A stretch of DNA of 64,000 nucleotides from Pseudomonas fulva (GCF_015680705.1 NZ_JADNYP010000004.1:62001-126000), one strand, 5' to 3'; positions 18,526-28,655 are shown, counted from the stretch's first letter. The notes: a model not told the origin generated them from the letters alone. Numbers and translations are program-made.

Positions 18526-18577
18526 CTTGTACGAAAAGTGCCTGCGCGACGAACAGGCTGCGTTGAAACCAGGCTTG
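18526..18577. repeat. 52-bp dispersed repeat, copy A (possible IS-end remnant)
   Basis: This stretch (beginning CTTGTACGAAAA, ending AAACCAGGCTTG) is identical at 42 of 52 positions to 29973-30024. Both copies are in intergenic DNA with no open frame of their own. It is probably a decayed mobile-element terminus or small non-autonomous element. Confidence 0.5.
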
Positions 18578-18636
18578 TACACACCTGCCGCAGGACGACC
18601 CGCGCACGGCCCTTTCACCCTGGAGGAGAGGCTCAC

Positions 18637-19329
18637 ATGAAGATTCTGATGGTGCTGACATCCCACGATCAGCTGGGCAATACCGGCAAGCAGACCGGCT
18701 TCTGGCTGGAAGAGTTTGCCTCGCCCTATTACGCTTTCATCGACGCTGGCGCGCAGGTCACCCTCGCCTCGCCCAAGGGTGGCCAACCGCCGCTGGACCC
18801 CAAGAGCGACGAGGACGATGCCCAGACCGAAGCGACTCGCCGCTTCCGGGCCGACGACAAGGCCAGGCAGGCTCTGGCCACTACCCTGCCGCTGGGTGAA
18901 ATCGATCCCTACAATTTCGACGCGGTGTTCTATCCAGGTGGCCACGGCCCGCTGTGGGACCTGGCCGAGGATGTGGATTCGAAGACCTTGCTCGAGTCCT
19001 TCTATGCTTCCAACAAGCCCATCGCCTTGGTTTGCCACGCCCCTGGCGTACTGAAGCATGTCGATGCGCCCGACGGCCATCCGGTGGTGAAGGACAAGCA
19101 GGTGACCGGCTTCAGCAATGCCGAAGAGCAGGCCGTGGGTTTGTCCGAGGTGGTGCCGTTCCTGGTGGAAGACATGCTCAAGGCCAAGGGCGCGCGGTAT
19201 TCCAAGGGCGAGGACTGGGCCAGCCATGTGGTCGAGGATGGGCACCTGATCAGCGGACAGAACCCGGCCTCGTCCGAGGCGACGGCCGAGGCGCTGATCA
19301 GGCGTCTGCGGCAGGACCCTTCCTTCTGA
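18637..19329 (+). CDS. DJ-1/PfpI (Hsp31-like) class I glutamine-amidotransferase-like protein
   Basis: A 230-aa cytoplasmic protein of the DJ-1/PfpI superfamily. The nucleophile elbow ALVCHAPGVL puts Cys at 133; Glu25 sits in the FWLEEF segment; the glycine-rich PGGHGPLWDLA loop is near 100-110. These are the Hsp31/glyoxalase-III-like features, so chaperone, deglycase or glyoxalase activity is plausible. The ATG at 18637 follows GGAGGAGAG. It is divergent from the isomerase pseudogene and convergent with the next small gene. Confidence 0.87.
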   Translation: MKILMVLTSHDQLGNTGKQTGFWLEEFASPYYAFIDAGAQVTLASPKGGQPPLDPKSDEDDAQTEATRRFRADDKARQALATTLPLGEIDPYNFDAVFYPGGHGPLWDLAEDVDSKTLLESFYASNKPIALVCHAPGVLKHVDAPDGHPVVKDKQVTGFSNAEEQAVGLSEVVPFLVEDMLKAKGARYSKGEDWASHVVEDGHLISGQNPASSEATAEALIRRLRQDPSF

Positions 19330-19349
19330 ACGTGCGGCAGGCAAGGCGC

Positions 19350-19727
19350 TCAGCGACGAACCGCCTTGCCTGCGCGTGGGGCCAGGCGCGCGGCCCAGTT
19401 GCCGCCATGCGTCGAGGCGCAGCGCTCTTCGCAGTCGAACCGCAGGTGCTTGGCGATATCGTCGACGACGATACCGATGGCCTCGAACGCCGCCAGCGTC
19501 AGTGCCTGCATTCTTGCGTTGCCCGAGCCGGCGGCCGCGGCCTGCATGTTGCGCTCGTTGTCGAAGATCCAGGTGACGATCAGCGTGTCGGGAAAACGCG
19601 TATGGTCCACCCGATGGGTCAGCCATTCGAAGCCTGTGATTTCATGCTTGGCCAGCTCGCAGGCCCAGGTGAGCGCGCGGGCCAGCTCACGCTCGATGTT
19701 CGAATGCTTGCTTTTGGACGAAGCCAT
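19350..19727 (-). CDS. Small conserved-looking protein of unknown function
   Basis: A 125-aa protein I do not recognise. It has a basic N-terminus (MASSKSKHSN), a mixed helical middle (LARALTWACELAKHEI; HRVDHTRFPDTLIVTWIFDN) and a cysteine-containing C-terminus (HLRFDCEERCAS). It has no signal peptide or membrane segment. ATG at 19727 follows AAAGGAACC. An in-frame ATG at 19778 also follows an AGGA and would add 17 residues (MFALIEGTIFQSRKGTT). Codon structure is good for the real frame only from one of these starts onward. No function is proposed. Confidence 0.6.
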   Translation of the reverse strand: MASSKSKHSNIERELARALTWACELAKHEITGFEWLTHRVDHTRFPDTLIVTWIFDNERNMQAAAAGSGNARMQALTLAAFEAIGIVVDDIAKHLRFDCEERCASTHGGNWAARLAPRAGKAVRR

Positions 19728-20064
19728 CGTGGTTCCTTTACGGGATTGAAAAATGGTCCCCTCGATCAGGGCGAACATGATGGGTTTCCTAAGGGACGGC
19801 ATCAACCCCGGCAAGCCGGATCTTGAACGGCCGCGGCCGGCGCGCCGGACCTGCCGCGATAGAGCGCGCAGCTCAGTTTCAGGATTTGCCAGGCTCCAGA
19901 GACAGTTGCCCCTACGCGCGGGCCGTGCCAGTGAAGCGAGAGCGATGGTCGCCTGGCAGACCCTGGCCCCATGTTGCCGGCCATCGCGGCCGGTCCGGCA
20001 CCGCCGCAGCGGCGCTTCCACGAGCTGGAGGCACGACCAGGCCCTGCCTTCACACCGGGCCCAT
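19728..20064. other. 337-bp intergenic region
   Basis: Lies between the small protein and the Ldh2-type reductase, both on the minus strand. It is GC-rich with a palindromic patch (GGCCGCGGCC near 19829) but I see no gene or recognised repeat. Confidence 0.5.
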
Positions 20065-21081
20065 TCACAACAGCCGGCGTATGTCCTCGACGACCTGCCG
20101 GTTCACCCATACCCCTTCGGCCAGCGAGCGCCGGCGCGCGTCGAAGCGACGCTGCGAAGGCAGGCGCGCGCCTTGGTCGGTGATCGCGTCGAACAAACGT
20201 TCGGCCCGCTGCATGCCAGCTTCGACCTCTTCGCCCAGAAATGCCTTCGGATCGAAGGCCAGCAGCAGTTCCCCATGGCATGGCGTCGCCCCTGCCCCGC
20301 CGTCGAAGGCCATGGACTCGACGCTGGTCAGGTCGCCGATCAGCGCCCCGGCCAGCAACTCGATCATCGCTGCCAAGGCTGAACCCTTGTGCCCGCCGAA
20401 GGTTTGCATGGCGCCTGCCAGGGCTGCCGAGGCATCGTTGGTCGGCAAGCCGGCGCTGTCCAGCGCCCAGCCGTCGGGGATCGGCTTGCCCTGGCGGGCA
20501 TGCAGCTCGATGTCGCCGCGGGCGATCGCGCTGGTGGCGAAATCGAACACGAACGGCTCGCTGTCCGGGCGGGGCCAGGCGAATGCCAATGGGTTGGTAC
20601 CGAACACCCCCTTCTTGCCACCGGCCGGAGCCACCCAGCTATGGCTGGGCGTCATCGCCATGCCGACCAGCCCATGCCCAGCGATGGCTTCGACTTCGGG
20701 CCAGAGCGCCGAGAAGTGGAAGCAGTTGCGGATCACCAGCGCGGCGATGCCCTGGCTGCGCGCCTTGTCGACCAGCATCGGCAGGCCGGTCCGCAAGGCC
20801 AGGAGTGAATAGCCATGATGCGCATCGACCTGGACGATCGCCGGCCCCTTGTCATGGACGCTAGGCAGGACACTTGGATCGACCTTGCCCGAGCGCAGCG
20901 AGCGCACGCAAACCAGCACTCGGTACAAACCATGCGAGTGGCACTCGTCGCGCTGCCCTTGGGTGATCACCTCGGCGATGGCCTGGGCATGCGCCTGGGA
21001 CATGCCATTGGCGAGCAGCGCCTGGGTCGCCAGCTCGTGAACCTGTTCGAGGCTCATGTGGATCGAATCGTTCGTGTTCAT
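20065..21081 (-). CDS. lhpD: Ldh2/MDH-family reductase, probable delta1-pyrroline-2-carboxylate reductase
   Basis: A 338-aa NAD(P)H-dependent reductase of the malate/L-lactate dehydrogenase-2 family. Signatures are DECHSHGLYRV near 45-56, RNCFHFSALWPEVEAI, the GVFGTNPLAFAWP loop, and FGGHKGSALAAMIELLAGAL. Family members in proline/hydroxyproline and lysine pathways reduce cyclic imines such as delta1-pyrroline-2-carboxylate or delta1-piperideine-2-carboxylate. Placement beside the 4-hydroxyproline genes matches the P. aeruginosa lhp cluster, where such a gene is called lhpD. The start at 21081 follows GGGAG; an ATG nine codons upstream is an alternative. It follows the permease gene by 90 bp and is probably co-transcribed with it. 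Confidence 0.8.
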   Translation of the reverse strand: MNTNDSIHMSLEQVHELATQALLANGMSQAHAQAIAEVITQGQRDECHSHGLYRVLVCVRSLRSGKVDPSVLPSVHDKGPAIVQVDAHHGYSLLALRTGLPMLVDKARSQGIAALVIRNCFHFSALWPEVEAIAGHGLVGMAMTPSHSWVAPAGGKKGVFGTNPLAFAWPRPDSEPFVFDFATSAIARGDIELHARQGKPIPDGWALDSAGLPTNDASAALAGAMQTFGGHKGSALAAMIELLAGALIGDLTSVESMAFDGGAGATPCHGELLLAFDPKAFLGEEVEAGMQRAERLFDAITDQGARLPSQRRFDARRRSLAEGVWVNRQVVEDIRRLL

Positions 21082-21171
21082 GTCGGCTTGCTCCCTGGAT
21101 GAAACCACGGCAGCCCAGGGCTGCCGCGATGGATAGGCAAGTAGCGGGTTGCTGTCGAGTCGAGCGGCGAC

Positions 21172-22797
21172 TCAGCCAGCGTGGGCGGGGGCCAGGTGAG
21201 TGGCGCTGGAGTGCGCGCTGGCCGGTTCCTGTTCTTCGTCGCCATCCAGACGAACCAGGTGCGCCGGCACACCGGTACGCGCGCCCCAATAATAGATCCC
21301 CAGCGAACAGACGATGACGATGACGTTGTCCAGCGGATGGGCAAGCACGCCCAGGCCACCGAAGCTGCCGAGCCAGGAGAGCACGATGATCATCGCGTAG
21401 AAGCCCACCAGCCAGAGCGACGAGCGCACTTGCTGCTTGAGCGACAGATGTTCGGTAGGGACGAAGCGACCGCACGCCAGGTACACCAGGAACATCAGGA
21501 TCTGCAGGCTCAGCAGCCAGGACACGGTGCTCCACCCCGACCAGTAGACGATCAGCGAAGCGATGATGAACGATACCGGGCCGAGCAGGCCCATGGCCTT
21601 GACTCGGAATGGCCGAACCAGGTCCGGCGCGCTGCGGCGCAGGGCGGCGACCGAGACCGGCGCGACCGCATAGCTGAGCACCAGCGCAGCGGATACCACG
21701 TTGATCAACGCCTCCCAGGAGGGGAACGGCAAGGTCCAGAAGATCGACATGGCGAAGGTCAGCCACAGCGCCGGACGGGGAATGCCGGACTGTTCGTCGA
21801 TGCGCGTGAATACCTTGAAGAAGGTCCCGGTGCGGGCCCAGCCGTAGATCACTCGCGGTGTGGCGTTCATGTAGATGTTGCCGCAGCCGCTTGGCGAGAC
21901 CACCGCATCGGCCACCACCAGGTAGGCCAGCCAGCCCACGCCCAGGGCGATGGCGATGTCACGGTAGGGCAGGGAGAATGCCTGGCTGATCTGCCCCCAG
22001 CCGTCGACCAGCATGTCGGTCGGCACGCTACCTAGGAACGCCAGCTGCAACAGCACATAGATGGCGGTGGAGAGCAATACCGACAGAATCAGGGCGATCG
22101 GGATGGTGCGTTGCGGGTTGCGCACCTCGCTGGCGACCGAGATGATCGGGGTCAGCCCCAGATAGGCGAAGATGATCCCGCCACCGGACACCGCCATTTC
22201 GATACCGGACATGCCGAATGGCGCAAAGCCCTGGACCTGGAGGTTCTGCGGCTGGAAGAAGCTGTACAGCACGACGATGACCAGCAGCGGCACGATGAAC
22301 TTGAAGGTACTGATCAGGTTGTTGGTCTTGGCGAAGGTCTTGACGCTGCGGTAGTTGACCACGAAGAACAGGCACAACAGGGCGAACTGCACCAGCCAGC
22401 CGGCCAGCGTCGCGTCGTTGCTGCCCGGCTGAGTCAACTGGGGAAACCAGGCCGCGGCGTACTGGCGCGAAGCCACGACTTCGATCGCCACCAAGCTGGA
22501 GAAGGCGATGATGGTGATGAACCCCATCAGGTAACCCAGCAGTGGACCATGGGAAAACACCGGGTAGCGGACCACACCGCCCGCCCGAGGCAGCGCGGCA
22601 CCCAGCTCGCAATAGACGATGCCCAGCAGCAGCACGGCGAAACCGCCGATTAGCCAGGACACGATGCCGGCAGGTCCGGCGATGGCCGAGACGTGACTGG
22701 CGGCGAATAGCCAGCCGGAGCCGAAGATCGCGCCCAAGCCGATGAACGTCAAGTCCATCAGGGAAAGTTGTTTCTTGAATTTGCCTTGGCCTGACAT
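21172..22797 (-). CDS. APC-family amino-acid permease (probable hydroxyproline uptake)
   Basis: A 541-aa inner-membrane transporter with about twelve helices. The N-terminal LSLMDLTFIGLGAIFGSGWL is the APC signature loop, and GGGIIFAYLGLTPIISVASE corresponds to the sixth-helix region. The C-terminal ~25 residues are polar. It is divergent from the PAS-AraC regulator and in a unit with the imine reductase, so it most likely imports 4-hydroxyproline or its epimer. That would replace the ABC transporter found in the P. aeruginosa lhp cluster. The transported substrate is inferred from context. Confidence 0.85.
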   Translation of the reverse strand: MSGQGKFKKQLSLMDLTFIGLGAIFGSGWLFAASHVSAIAGPAGIVSWLIGGFAVLLLGIVYCELGAALPRAGGVVRYPVFSHGPLLGYLMGFITIIAFSSLVAIEVVASRQYAAAWFPQLTQPGSNDATLAGWLVQFALLCLFFVVNYRSVKTFAKTNNLISTFKFIVPLLVIVVLYSFFQPQNLQVQGFAPFGMSGIEMAVSGGGIIFAYLGLTPIISVASEVRNPQRTIPIALILSVLLSTAIYVLLQLAFLGSVPTDMLVDGWGQISQAFSLPYRDIAIALGVGWLAYLVVADAVVSPSGCGNIYMNATPRVIYGWARTGTFFKVFTRIDEQSGIPRPALWLTFAMSIFWTLPFPSWEALINVVSAALVLSYAVAPVSVAALRRSAPDLVRPFRVKAMGLLGPVSFIIASLIVYWSGWSTVSWLLSLQILMFLVYLACGRFVPTEHLSLKQQVRSSLWLVGFYAMIIVLSWLGSFGGLGVLAHPLDNVIVIVCSLGIYYWGARTGVPAHLVRLDGDEEQEPASAHSSATHLAPAHAG

Positions 22798-23206
22798 AGC
22801 TAAGCCCTATTTTTGTGGATTATTGAAACTAGGCAGCACTGTGTTGGAGATGGTCTTTGCAGGGAAAGCAGGAGCCTCCCATGCTCGAGGACGCAGGCTC
22901 AGCGCAGCGCGGTGGGCGGTCCTCGCGGTTTTCGACAGTCCTCGACGCTCCGTGCCAACCCGCCAAGGAACACTGGCGCATTACCTCCAGGTGGTCCGCT
23001 GGCGTGTCTGGCACGCGGGGTCTTTTTCTAGGTTGAACCGATCCCGACGCCGAATGCTTGATGCTTTTCGCCAGTCTCGATGACGAATTCAGCACAATTC
23101 CCCCTGGACGCTTGACGTTTGCCCCACGCCCGGAGGCATCCTGCCATCCCTGCGCGCACCTCCCCGGACGCCGCTAAATACCTTTTCACCAAGCAGGATC
23201 CCCAGC
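22798..23206. other. 409-bp divergent intergenic region
   Basis: Holds the promoters of the permease and the PAS-AraC regulator. I see an A/T-rich stretch just upstream of the permease but no gene, and no copy of the ATTGTAT operator seen at the other catabolic genes of this cluster. Confidence 0.55.
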
Positions 23207-23980
23207 ATGGCTGCACAGAACTTGTCCCACGTGAGTGAAGGCCTCGCCACTCATCGCCCCAGGAACATGCAAGAGCTCATGGGTTGCATCTCGCTGATGC
23301 AGCCCATGCTCGACGCCATTCCCAATGCCGTGGTGTTCGTCAAGGACGCGCAGGCTCGCTACCTGATGGCCAACCGAACCCTGGTGGAGCGTTGCGGCTT
23401 GAAATCGCTCGCCCCCCTGTTGGGACGTACCAGCGCCGAAGTCTTCCCGGCGCAACTGGGGCCTGGTTACACCGAACAGGATCGCCGCGTGCTGGAGAAC
23501 GGGCTGGTGCTGCAGGACCAGCTGGAGGTGCACCTCTACGGCAGCCAGGAACCCGGCTGGTGCCTGACCCACAAACGGCCGATCCTCGACCGGCGCGGCG
23601 AGGTCATGGGGCTGATCGGCATCTCGGTGGACTTGCAGTCTGCGGCCCAAGCCCATCCGGCCTACCAGCGACTGTCGGCGGTCGACCTCTACATACGCCA
23701 GCACTACCACCTGCCGATCACGCTCGAAGACCTGACCCAGGTCGCCGGCCTCTCGGTCGCCCAACTGGAACGCTACTGCAAGCGCATCTTCCACTTGACG
23801 CCTCGCCAGATGATCCACAAGGCCAGGCTGGAACAGGCCCATCTGCTGCTGCGCACGCAGCTGCCGATCACCGAGGTGGCGCTGCGCTGCGGCTATTCCG
23901 ACCACAGCGCTTTCTCGCGCCAGTTCAAGACCATGACCGGCTTCACGCCGCGCCAGTATCGCCAGGCCACGCGGGCCTGA
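23207..23980 (+). CDS. lhpR: PAS-domain AraC-family regulator of hydroxyproline genes
   Basis: A 257-aa regulator. The N-terminal PAS-like sensor covers about residues 30-145 ([35 protein letters not shown]). A C-terminal AraC DNA-binding domain (about 160-257) carries [20 protein letters not shown] and [19 protein letters not shown]. Its position directly upstream of the epimerase and divergent from the permease fits the LhpR-type activator of 4-hydroxyproline catabolism. The effector-sensing role of the PAS domain is inferred. Confidence 0.82.
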   Translation: MAAQNLSHVSEGLATHRPRNMQELMGCISLMQPMLDAIPNAVVFVKDAQARYLMANRTLVERCGLKSLAPLLGRTSAEVFPAQLGPGYTEQDRRVLENGLVLQDQLEVHLYGSQEPGWCLTHKRPILDRRGEVMGLIGISVDLQSAAQAHPAYQRLSAVDLYIRQHYHLPITLEDLTQVAGLSVAQLERYCKRIFHLTPRQMIHKARLEQAHLLLRTQLPITEVALRCGYSDHSAFSRQFKTMTGFTPRQYRQATRA

Positions 23981-24031
23981 AAACGCTGACAGCCGACCTG
24001 GGCGAATCGCTGACAACGCACGGAGGACTTG

Positions 24032-24061
24032 ATTGTATAAAATCTACATTGTATAAAATCT
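24032..24061. promoter_or_regulatory. Tandem 14-bp operator candidates upstream of the epimerase
   Basis: ATTGTATAAAATCT occurs exactly at 24032-24045 and again at 24048-24061, a 16-bp period. The same 14-mer occurs a third time before the D-hydroxyproline dehydrogenase (28656). The ATTGTAT half resembles FCD/GntR-family half-sites, and a GntR gene lies in the cluster. A/T-rich sites stand out in this GC-rich DNA. Confidence 0.65.
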
Positions 24062-24135
24062 TCAATCCGCCCGGACGAAGCCCTGCCGGCTCGTACCGCC
24101 AGGGCTGCCCATGCCATCGAAGGACCACGATTACA

Positions 24136-25068
24136 ATGAAAAGCATTCACGTCATCGACTCCCATACCGGCGGCGAACCCACCCGCCTGGTCATGGGTGG
24201 CTTCCCTGCCCTTGCCGGCCAGACCATGGCCCAGAAACGCGATGCCTTGCGCAGCGACCATGATCGATGGCGTCGCGCCGCCCTGCTCGAGCCACGCGGC
24301 AACGATGTGCTGGTAGGCGCCCTGTACTGCGAGCCGGTATCTCCAGACGCCACGTGCGGCGTGATCTTCTTCAACAACACCGGTTACCTGGGCATGTGCG
24401 GGCACGGCACCATCGGGCTGGTGGCCTCGCTGCATCACCTTGGGCTGATCTCGCCAGGCGAGCACAAGATCGATACCCCGGTCGGCCCGGTCAGTGCCCT
24501 TCTGCGCGAGGACGGCTCGGTAACCGTGCGCAATGTCCCGGCCTATCGCTATCGCCAGAACGTCCCGGTCGAGGTTCCCGGCTACGGTGAGGTACGTGGC
24601 GACATCGCCTGGGGCGGCAACTGGTTCTTCCTGATTTCCGAACACGACCAGCGACTGGAGCTGGACAACGTCGAGGCGCTGACCCTCTATACCTGGGCGA
24701 TCCTGCAGGCACTGGAGGCCAACGGCATCTTCGGCCAGGACGCAGGCCTGATCGACCACGTCGAACTGTTCGCCGCCGATGCACGGGCCGATAGCCGCAA
24801 CTTCGTGATGTGCCCCGGCAAGGCATACGACCGCTCGCCATGCGGCACCGGCACCAGCGCCAAGCTCGCCTGCCTGGCTGCCGACGGCAAGCTCGCCCCG
24901 GGCCAGACCTGGGTGCAGGCCAGCATCACCGGCAGCCAGTTCGAAGGCAGTTACCAAACGGAAGGCGACCGTATTCGCCCCTTCATCACCGGCCGTGCCT
25001 ATGTCACAGCCGACAGCCGCCTGCTGATCGACGAGCAGGACCCCTTCGCCTGGGGCATCTGCAAGTGA
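24136..25068 (+). CDS. hypF: 4-hydroxyproline 2-epimerase
   Basis: A 310-aa proline-racemase-fold enzyme, interconverting trans-4-hydroxy-L-proline and cis-4-hydroxy-D-proline, the first step of the pathway. Catalytic cysteines sit exactly where known epimerases have them: Cys88 in GMCGHGTIG and Cys236 in [27 protein letters not shown] opens the protein. The length equals the P. putida enzyme. It is cofactor-independent and cytoplasmic. It begins the catabolic run epimerase, deaminase, semialdehyde dehydrogenase on the plus strand, behind two copies of the 14-bp operator. Confidence 0.93.
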   Translation: MKSIHVIDSHTGGEPTRLVMGGFPALAGQTMAQKRDALRSDHDRWRRAALLEPRGNDVLVGALYCEPVSPDATCGVIFFNNTGYLGMCGHGTIGLVASLHHLGLISPGEHKIDTPVGPVSALLREDGSVTVRNVPAYRYRQNVPVEVPGYGEVRGDIAWGGNWFFLISEHDQRLELDNVEALTLYTWAILQALEANGIFGQDAGLIDHVELFAADARADSRNFVMCPGKAYDRSPCGTGTSAKLACLAADGKLAPGQTWVQASITGSQFEGSYQTEGDRIRPFITGRAYVTADSRLLIDEQDPFAWGICK

Positions 25069-25124
25069 TGCCGGCCAACAAGCCTTTTCCAAGACCGACC
25101 GATAGCATGCTCAAGGAGCCTACA

Positions 25125-26072
25125 ATGACTGACAATATCTTCACCGGCTGCATTCCTGCGCTGATGACCCCCTGCACCGCAGAGCGCAAGCCTGACTTCG
25201 ACGCACTGGTGAAAAAGGGCCGCGAACTGATCGAAATCGGCATGAGCGCGGTGGTCTACTGTGGCTCGATGGGCGACTGGCCGCTGCTGACCGAGGCCGA
25301 ACGCCAGGAAGGCGTGGCGCGCCTGGTGGCTGCCGGTATCCCGACCATCGTCGGCACTGGCGCGGTCAACTCCAGGGAAGCCGTGTCGCATGCCGCCCAC
25401 GCCGCCAAGGTTGGCGCCCATGGCCTGATGGTCATTCCACGGGTGCTGTCGCGTGGCAACTCGATCCCTGCCCAGAAAGCCCACTTCAAGGCGATCCTGC
25501 AAGCCGCCGCGAACCTGCCGGCCGTGATCTACAACAGCCCTCACTACGGTTTCGCCACCCGTGCCGACCTGTTCTTCGAACTGCGCCAGGAGCACCCGAA
25601 CCTGATCGGCTTCAAGGAATTCGGCGGCGCCGCGGCGATGAGCTATGCCGCCGAATTCATCACCTCCAAGGACGACCAGGTGACCCTGATGGCAGGTGTC
25701 GACACCCAGGTCTATCACGGCTTCGTCAAATGCAACGCCACTGGCGCCATCACCGGCATCGGCAATGCCCTGCCACGCGAGGTGCTGCTGCTGATCAGGC
25801 TGTGCCGGCAGGCCGCCGCAGGCGACGCCAAGGCCCGCCGTCTGGCCAAGGAGCTGGAAGAGGCCTTGGCGATCCTGTCCTCGTTCGACGAAGGCGTGGA
25901 CCTGGTGCTGTACTACAAGCACCTGATGGTCCTCAACGGCGACACCGAATACACCCTGCACTTCAATGAAACCGACGCCTTGAGCGAGTCCCAGCGACGC
26001 TACGCGGAAGATCAGTACGACCAGTTCCGCAAGTGGTACGCCAGCTGGTCGAGCGAGAACAACCTGGTCTGA
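25125..26072 (+). CDS. lhpC: DHDPS-family deaminase, delta1-pyrroline-4-hydroxy-2-carboxylate deaminase
   Basis: A 315-aa TIM-barrel lyase of the dihydrodipicolinate-synthase/NAL family. Schiff-base Lys164 is in IGFKEFGG; Tyr136 is in VIYNSPHYG; GSMGDWPLLT is the substrate loop. In hydroxyproline pathways this family converts delta1-pyrroline-4-hydroxy-2-carboxylate to 2-oxoglutarate semialdehyde plus ammonia. Position between the epimerase and the semialdehyde dehydrogenase strongly supports that reaction. ATG at 25125 follows AAGGAG; an earlier in-frame start would add six residues. It lies 56 bp after the epimerase, probably in the same operon. Confidence 0.9.
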   Translation: MTDNIFTGCIPALMTPCTAERKPDFDALVKKGRELIEIGMSAVVYCGSMGDWPLLTEAERQEGVARLVAAGIPTIVGTGAVNSREAVSHAAHAAKVGAHGLMVIPRVLSRGNSIPAQKAHFKAILQAAANLPAVIYNSPHYGFATRADLFFELRQEHPNLIGFKEFGGAAAMSYAAEFITSKDDQVTLMAGVDTQVYHGFVKCNATGAITGIGNALPREVLLLIRLCRQAAAGDAKARRLAKELEEALAILSSFDEGVDLVLYYKHLMVLNGDTEYTLHFNETDALSESQRRYAEDQYDQFRKWYASWSSENNLV

Positions 26073-26183
26073 TAGACCGGCCTTGCCTCTGCGCGACGGC
26101 ATGCCGCCAGCGTGCCGTCGCCCCTCAAGGCCCAGACCGCCACGGCGGACCGGGCCCATGCTTTCTCGACTCCAGGAGAGCCC

Positions 26184-27761
26184 ATGAATCTTTCAGGTCA
26201 CATGCTGATCGGCCAACGTGCCGTCATCGGCACCCAGTCCCCCATCCGTGCCATCGACCCTGCCACCAACGAGCCACTCGAACCGGCCTACCCTGGCGGC
26301 AACCGCGAGCACGTCGAACGCGCCTGCGGCCTGGCCTGGGCGGCATTCGACCCGTATCGCGAAACTTCGCTGCCAACCCGCGCTGCCTTTCTAGAACGTA
26401 TCGCCAACAACGTCGAAGCGCTGGGCGATACCCTGATCGACCGCGCCGCGCGAGAAACCGGGCTGCCTCGCGCGCGCCTGCAGGGCGAACTGGGCCGGAC
26501 CTGCCAGCAGCTGCGTAGCTTCGCCCGCACCGTGCGCGCTGGCGAATGGCTGGACGTGCGGGTCGACGAGGCGTTGCCCGAACGCCAGCCGCTGCCCCGT
26601 CCCGACCTGCGTCAACGGCATGTGGCCCTTGGCCCCGTGGCCGTCTTCGGCGCCAGCAACTTTCCCCTGGCGTTCTCGGTCGCTGGTGGCGACACCGCTT
26701 CGGCGCTGGCAGCCGGTTGCCCGGTCATCGTCAAGGCGCACAGCGCCCATCCCGGCACCAGCGAACTGGTAGGCCGGGCCGTCCAGCAGGCGGTGCAGGC
26801 GTGCGGCCTGCCGGAAGGGGTGTTCTCGCTGCTGTACGGCTCGGGTAACGAGATCGGCATCGGCCTGGTCAGTGATCCGCGCATCAAGGCGGTCGGCTTC
26901 ACCGGTTCACGCACCGGTGGCATTGCACTGACCAAGGCCGCCCAGGCACGCCCCGAACCCATCCCGGTCTACGCCGAGATGAGCTCGATCAACCCGGTGC
27001 TACTGTTCGAATCGGCGCTGTGCAGCCGTGGCGCCGCGCTGGCCGAAGGCTTCGTCGCCTCGCTCAACCAGGGCGCCGGCCAGTTCTGCACCAGCCCTGG
27101 GCTGGTCATCGCGATAAAGGGCCAGGCACTGGACACTTTCCAGCAGACTGCCAGCGCAGCCATCGCTGGCAGCGCCGCCCAGACCATGCTCACGCCCGGC
27201 ATCCACGCGGCCTACGACAAGGGTGTGCAAGCCTTGCGCGGCAACGCCAAGGCGCGCCTGCTGGCCAAGGGCATCGAGGGTGAAGGGTACAACCAGTGCC
27301 AGGCCCACCTGTTCGTCACCGCGGCCAGCGACTTCATGAGCGACCCGGCCATGCAGGAGGAAGTCTTCGGCTCGGCATCGCTGATCATCGAATGCGACGA
27401 CCTGGCCCAGCTCCGCCAGGTCACCGAGTCCCTCGAAGGCCAGCTGACCGCCACCGTGCAGATGGACGACGCCGACGCGGACGCGGTCGCCACGCTGCTG
27501 GCGACCCTGGAGCGCAAGGCCGGTCGCATCCTGGTCAATGGCTGGCCGACCGGGGTGGAAGTGTGCGACGCCATGGTGCATGGGGGCCCGTTCCCAGCGA
27601 CCTCCGACTCGCGCACCACCTCGGTGGGCACGGCGGCGATCCTGCGCTTCCTGCGTCCGGTGTGCTACCAGAACTTCCCCGACAGCCTGCTGCCAACGCC
27701 GATCAAGCGGGACAACCCGCTGGCACTCAGGCGCCTGCTCAACGGTCAGCGGGAACACTGA
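26184..27761 (+). CDS. lhpG: 2,5-dioxovalerate (alpha-ketoglutarate semialdehyde) dehydrogenase
   Basis: A 525-aa aldehyde dehydrogenase giving 2-oxoglutarate with NAD(P)+, the last step of hydroxyproline catabolism. The catalytic Cys is at 302 in [10 protein letters not shown] and the general-base Glu near 265 in VYAEMSS. The nucleotide loop is GFTGSRTGG, with [20 protein letters not shown] near 155-175. The unusual length and the DTASALAAG / GWPTGVEV motifs are typical of the ketoglutarate-semialdehyde group rather than ordinary ALDHs. ATG at 26184 follows CAGGAGAG. Third gene of the run. Confidence 0.9.
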   Translation: MNLSGHMLIGQRAVIGTQSPIRAIDPATNEPLEPAYPGGNREHVERACGLAWAAFDPYRETSLPTRAAFLERIANNVEALGDTLIDRAARETGLPRARLQGELGRTCQQLRSFARTVRAGEWLDVRVDEALPERQPLPRPDLRQRHVALGPVAVFGASNFPLAFSVAGGDTASALAAGCPVIVKAHSAHPGTSELVGRAVQQAVQACGLPEGVFSLLYGSGNEIGIGLVSDPRIKAVGFTGSRTGGIALTKAAQARPEPIPVYAEMSSINPVLLFESALCSRGAALAEGFVASLNQGAGQFCTSPGLVIAIKGQALDTFQQTASAAIAGSAAQTMLTPGIHAAYDKGVQALRGNAKARLLAKGIEGEGYNQCQAHLFVTAASDFMSDPAMQEEVFGSASLIIECDDLAQLRQVTESLEGQLTATVQMDDADADAVATLLATLERKAGRILVNGWPTGVEVCDAMVHGGPFPATSDSRTTSVGTAAILRFLRPVCYQNFPDSLLPTPIKRDNPLALRRLLNGQREH

Positions 27762-27837
27762 CACAACGCTGTGGCGCGGCGGTCGACGCTGCGTCACGGC
27801 TTCATACCGGGCCCACCTCGGTGGCTGCCTCAGCGCC

Positions 27838-27858
27838 ATTTGCATACAATATGCAAAT
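27838..27858. promoter_or_regulatory. Perfect palindrome, candidate autoregulatory GntR operator
   Basis: ATTTGCATA and TATGCAAAT form a perfect 9-bp inverted repeat around CAA, 25 bp upstream of the GntR start. It contains ATACAAT, the reverse complement of the ATTGTAT core shared with the 14-bp sites at 24032, 24048 and 28656. An ATG inside it is not the likely gene start. Confidence 0.65.
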
Positions 27859-27883
27859 TCCAACCGGGGCCTCGAACAGTATC

Positions 27884-28552
27884 ATGGCAAGCTTCAAGAC
27901 ACGTGCGCAGCATGTCGCAGACGACCTGCGCAAACGCATCCTCAGCGGCGAATTCAAGGGCGCCACCCAGCTGCGCCAGGATGCCCTGGCACGCGACTAC
28001 GATGTGAGCAGGATTCCGGTACGCGAGGCGCTGCTGACGCTCGAAGCCGAGGGGCTGGTCGAATTCCATCCGCATCGGGGTGCCTTCACCACCGAGCTGT
28101 CCACCACCACCATCCGCGAGCTTTTCGACCTGCGCGTGCTGCTCGAATGCCGGGCCCTGGGCGAAGCGATCCCGAAGCTGACGCCCGATGAGCTGGACCG
28201 GGCCGAACGCCTGCTCGACCAGTACGACGCCGCGCTGGATTCAGGCCGCGACATCGACAACTGGAGCGACCTGAACTTCGCCTTCCATACCGCCTTGTAC
28301 GGGCCAGCCCAGTTGCCGGAAACCCTGGCGATGATCGGCCAGCTCAACACCAAGTGCGACCGCTACATCCGCATGCAGCTTCTTTATACCCAGGAAATCC
28401 AGAAAGCCGAGAAGGAACACCGCGAATTGCTCGACCTGGCACGGACCAAGGACATCGACACGGCCTGTGCCCTGCTCGCCCGGCACATCCGCGATGCCTG
28501 CGACGGTATCGTCACCGTCCTGGAAAACAGCTTGAACAGCTTGAACAGCTGA
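27884..28552 (+). CDS. GntR/FCD-family regulator of the hydroxyproline cluster
   Basis: A 222-aa FadR-type regulator. A winged helix lies at about residues 8-75 (ALARDYDVSRIPVREALLTL; LVEFHPHRGAFTTELS). A helical FCD ligand domain follows (about 85-210) with FDLRVLLECRALG, DLNFAFHTALYG and the metal/ligand His of EHRELLDLA. It ends in a short SLNSLNS repeat. It lies between the dehydrogenase and oxidase genes of the pathway, preceded by a perfect palindrome sharing half-sites with operators at both catabolic transcripts. That suggests a local repressor relieved by a pathway metabolite. Confidence 0.88.
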   Translation: MASFKTRAQHVADDLRKRILSGEFKGATQLRQDALARDYDVSRIPVREALLTLEAEGLVEFHPHRGAFTTELSTTTIRELFDLRVLLECRALGEAIPKLTPDELDRAERLLDQYDAALDSGRDIDNWSDLNFAFHTALYGPAQLPETLAMIGQLNTKCDRYIRMQLLYTQEIQKAEKEHRELLDLARTKDIDTACALLARHIRDACDGIVTVLENSLNSLNS

Positions 28553-28655
28553 CGCGCAGCGCCCTGGCCTGCGCGCAGGCCAGAGCTGCATGCAAGAAAC
28601 GACGCTGAGCACGGGCCTGGCGGCACGAGACCGAGGCCATGGACCGAACAGAACA

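Noticed and set aside
23008-23023. TGGCACG resembling the -24 part of a sigma-54 promoter before the PAS-AraC gene
   Set aside because: The -12 half (TTGC) is missing at the right distance.
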